Source: a virus. From it: a DNA stretch of 21,778 bases. A program made the translations under genes and the position numbers. This document shows positions 19,937 through 21,778 of the stretch, in pieces. A model generated the notes under the pieces. That model did no database searches and was not told the DNA's origin. It saw only the letters and a list, made by a program, of their open reading frames with translations. The stretch covers positions 1-21,778 of IMG/VR virus record IMGVR_UViG_3300031669_000264; one strand, written 5' to 3'. Each line of letters begins with the position of its first letter. Position 1 is the first letter of the stretch.

Positions 19937-21477
19937 CGACGCGCCTTCTTGAAGTCGGAAAGGGCGAAACTGATACCCTTCGGGAGCCGGGAATCCATCC
20001 GTTTGTTCTGCCGCTCCACATCCTTCTCATTCGGCGCCTCATTCACCGGCTCATCACCACCCATAGGCGGTGCAGGTGGCTCATAGGAGGCCAACGCATC
20101 CAGATCAAGCGTGAGTGGCGCGGAGAACATCAGATCGCGCTCGTTCATCACATCTGCAAGCCAGCCCGCCAATACCGCCTTGTTTTCCGGGTCCATGACG
20201 GGAGCCATGACCTCAAACACCGCGATAGCGGACTTGGCAATGATGTCGTCTACCTTGACCTTTTCGCTATCCGGCTCGGTCAGCAGGTTGGGCCACACGG
20301 CGGTGAAGGCGTTCTTCCACTCATAGAACGCGGTCTCGAAGGGAACGTCGCCCAGCTCACCTGGATACTTGCGCTGGAGCGAGGCATAGAACTCCGGGTT
20401 CCACGCGCGGTGCATGACGATGTTGTCAAACCATGCATAAGCAGGGTTCATCTCCAATCGCTTGCCGGCGATGTAGGTAGCGATCTGCTTGGCATCCTCG
20501 CTTCCTTCACCAAAGCCCTCGGCCAGCGTCTCATCATTCAGCATGCTTGCAGGCATGTTGTCGGAGCTGGCGATGTTCTTCAGGATGTTGTTGCGAGCGA
20601 ACTCGGCGGCATCCTTGAGATTCTTCAGGTCGATGGACTGAAGATCCTCGTCAATGCCCATCGAGATCACATTGCCCGTTTTGGCACCCTTGATGGCCTC
20701 GCGCTTGAATCCGAAGAAGCCACGCGTTCGCTGGTCCACAATCGAGCCAGGCTGTTTCATTTTAGCAACGAGAATGCCAGCCTTTTCCGTTACTGCCTGA
20801 TCCGTGATCATCGACTGCACATAGGACTTCAGCGGGTACAGTCCACGCTGATAGACTGAACGACCGACGAAGCCAAAGGCGGAGTTGGTCCAGTCGATAT
20901 AGATGGGCTGCTCGTTGGACATCACCAGCGAGCGGCTGGGGTGGTAGTTCTTGCCGGCCACACTCAGATAGCGCGGGGTCATGAAGTCCGGCGCATTCGG
21001 GTCTTGGTTGAGCGTAAGACTGCCGGCCGTGTTCAGCGGATCGGCAATGTTGAAATACAGGTCACGTTTCCACAACTCCTCGAGCGGTATCGGGCTCGTG
21101 GTCGGGATGTCAGGGCAGACCATGATGATCGAGGAAATGCCATATACGCGTGACAGCGTGGCAAGATTCTTGATCAGGGTCGTCGCACCCACACCACCGA
21201 TCCGATCCCATTCTTTGCGGAAGGCGCGCACCAGATCCTCTTCGGGACCTCCTGGAATCTCGATCTCTCGCTGTTGGCTCTGCGCGATCGCTATGGGCTT
21301 TTCAGCCATCTTCGCGCCCAGCGGGTGATAGGTGTAGATCGTCTTGGCGATCTGATATGACGGGGCGCTACCGGGCTGGATTTCATCACACAGCAACAGG
21401 TCGATCAGTGCTGGAGAGAGGCTATTACCCACCCCAAGCAGGGCCGGGCCGCTCTGATTGGTGTCGGTTGATGCCAT
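19933..21477 (-). CDS. Portal protein (DUF1073)
   Basis: A 514-residue portal of the DUF1073 type, the dodecameric ring through which DNA is packaged and ejected. It begins MASTDTNQSGPALLGVGNSL, then SYQIAKTIYTYHPLGAKMAE, typical of the family's N-terminal region. Other family-like segments are VYGISSIIMVCPD, IYIDWTNSAFGFVGRSVYQR, TDQAVTEKAGILVAKMKQPG, NNILKNIASSDNMPASMLND and EDAKQIATYIAGKRLEMNPA. The C-terminus is basic (LSDFKKARR). It starts three bases after the terminase stop and is translationally coupled to the head gene by a GTGA overlap. Strong call, supported by terminase-portal-head order. Confidence 0.92.
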   Translation of the reverse strand: MASTDTNQSGPALLGVGNSLSPALIDLLLCDEIQPGSAPSYQIAKTIYTYHPLGAKMAEKPIAIAQSQQREIEIPGGPEEDLVRAFRKEWDRIGGVGATTLIKNLATLSRVYGISSIIMVCPDIPTTSPIPLEELWKRDLYFNIADPLNTAGSLTLNQDPNAPDFMTPRYLSVAGKNYHPSRSLVMSNEQPIYIDWTNSAFGFVGRSVYQRGLYPLKSYVQSMITDQAVTEKAGILVAKMKQPGSIVDQRTRGFFGFKREAIKGAKTGNVISMGIDEDLQSIDLKNLKDAAEFARNNILKNIASSDNMPASMLNDETLAEGFGEGSEDAKQIATYIAGKRLEMNPAYAWFDNIVMHRAWNPEFYASLQRKYPGELGDVPFETAFYEWKNAFTAVWPNLLTEPDSEKVKVDDIIAKSAIAVFEVMAPVMDPENKAVLAGWLADVMNERDLMFSAPLTLDLDALASYEPPAPPMGGDEPVNEAPNEKDVERQNKRMDSRLPKGISFALSDFKKARR

Positions 21478-21480
21478 GAA

Positions 21481-21778
21481 TCAATACCCTTCGGTGTCGC
21501 CCAGGCTGATGGCGACGCCATACGTGAATGTATCGAGAAGATCGCGGGGGCCGTCTTTCTGACCCATGCGGAAGCTGCAGACCTGCGAAATAAAATGGTT
21601 GCGCGTCTGGCCCTTGTAATTGACCGTCTTGTCGTGCGCGTAGCGGCTGATCTTCACCTCGCCGCGATAGACATAGCCTGAGACCGACAACGCGCGACCT
21701 TCCTTTCCCATAGCGACCAATGCACCATCAATGGGTGCTGCCGGCCATCCGCGCCGCTGTGCCTGTTGTAGCAACACG
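21481..21778 (-). CDS. Terminase large subunit, C-terminal part (partial)
   Basis: The last 98 or so residues of the packaging ATPase/nuclease; the gene continues beyond the right edge. The first codon in the window, GTG, is internal and not a start. The sequence contains DGALVAMGKEGRALSVSGYV, YKGQTRNHFISQVCSFRMGQ and ends GPRDLLDTFTYGVAISLGDTEGY. The DLLDTFTYGVAIS segment matches the end of phage terminase nuclease domains, where a conserved Asp near the C-terminus helps bind metal. Its position before the portal gene is standard. Confidence 0.85.
   Translation of the reverse strand, partial: VLLQQAQRRGWPAAPIDGALVAMGKEGRALSVSGYVYRGEVKISRYAHDKTVNYKGQTRNHFISQVCSFRMGQKDGPRDLLDTFTYGVAISLGDTEGY

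Noticed and set aside
1-21778. Search by eye for CRISPR arrays, tRNA genes, integrase, attachment sites or insertion sequences
   Set aside because: No regularly spaced repeats, cloverleaf-like sequence, recombinase or terminal inverted repeats were found; the only mobile element seen is the intein.

Overview
This window is the virion-structure region of a contractile-tailed (myovirus-type) phage or prophage. Almost every gene is on the minus strand, so the module reads from right to left. The DNA is moderately GC-rich, with strong Shine-Dalgarno sites and many ATGA/GTGA/TAATG junctions. The gene families (DUF1073 portal, Mu F-like head protein, DUF2213 protease, DUF2184 capsid, DUF3383 sheath) are typical of phages of beta- and gammaproteobacteria. 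No integrase, att site, tRNA or host gene is visible, so lysogenic or free status and exact host cannot be decided.

Layout on the minus strand, right to left. DNA packaging and head: terminase large subunit C-terminus (cut by the window edge), portal, Mu gpF/SPP1 gp7-like minor head protein interrupted by an intein, a prohead-protease/scaffold fusion, a small capsid or decoration protein, the major capsid protein, and tandem terminators. Connector and neck: four genes of uncertain role, then two small proteins with beta-rich composition. Tail: sheath, tube, tail assembly chaperones made by a -1 ribosomal frameshift, and a tape measure with a lytic transglycosylase domain. Baseplate and fibre: two hub or tail proteins and a plug-like protein, the Gp138/gpV-like spike, gp25-like wedge, baseplate J, an S74-chaperone tail fibre, an unidentified fibre-associated protein, and a DUF2612/gpI-like wedge protein (cut by the left edge).

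Only two genes run on the plus strand, both in the head region. One is a small exported protein between the head gene and the protease gene. The other is a helix-turn-helix plus Vsr/DUF559-like nuclease that lies wholly inside the intein coding sequence, in antisense and codon-aligned. The intein on the minus strand has recognisable splicing motifs at both ends, and the plus-strand gene has its own Shine-Dalgarno site and nuclease motifs. The apparent arrangement is an intein whose homing endonuclease is encoded antisense to the intein itself, so that one stretch of DNA codes for both a self-splicing element and its mobility nuclease. This is the most interesting object in the window.

Other points worth a second look are a U_UUU_UUU slippery heptamer in the chaperone gene, a gp25-like gene whose conserved N-terminus has no canonical start codon, a similar beta-rich module inserted in both the sheath and baseplate J, an internal start that could yield a separate scaffold, and an AT-rich insert in the protease gene.
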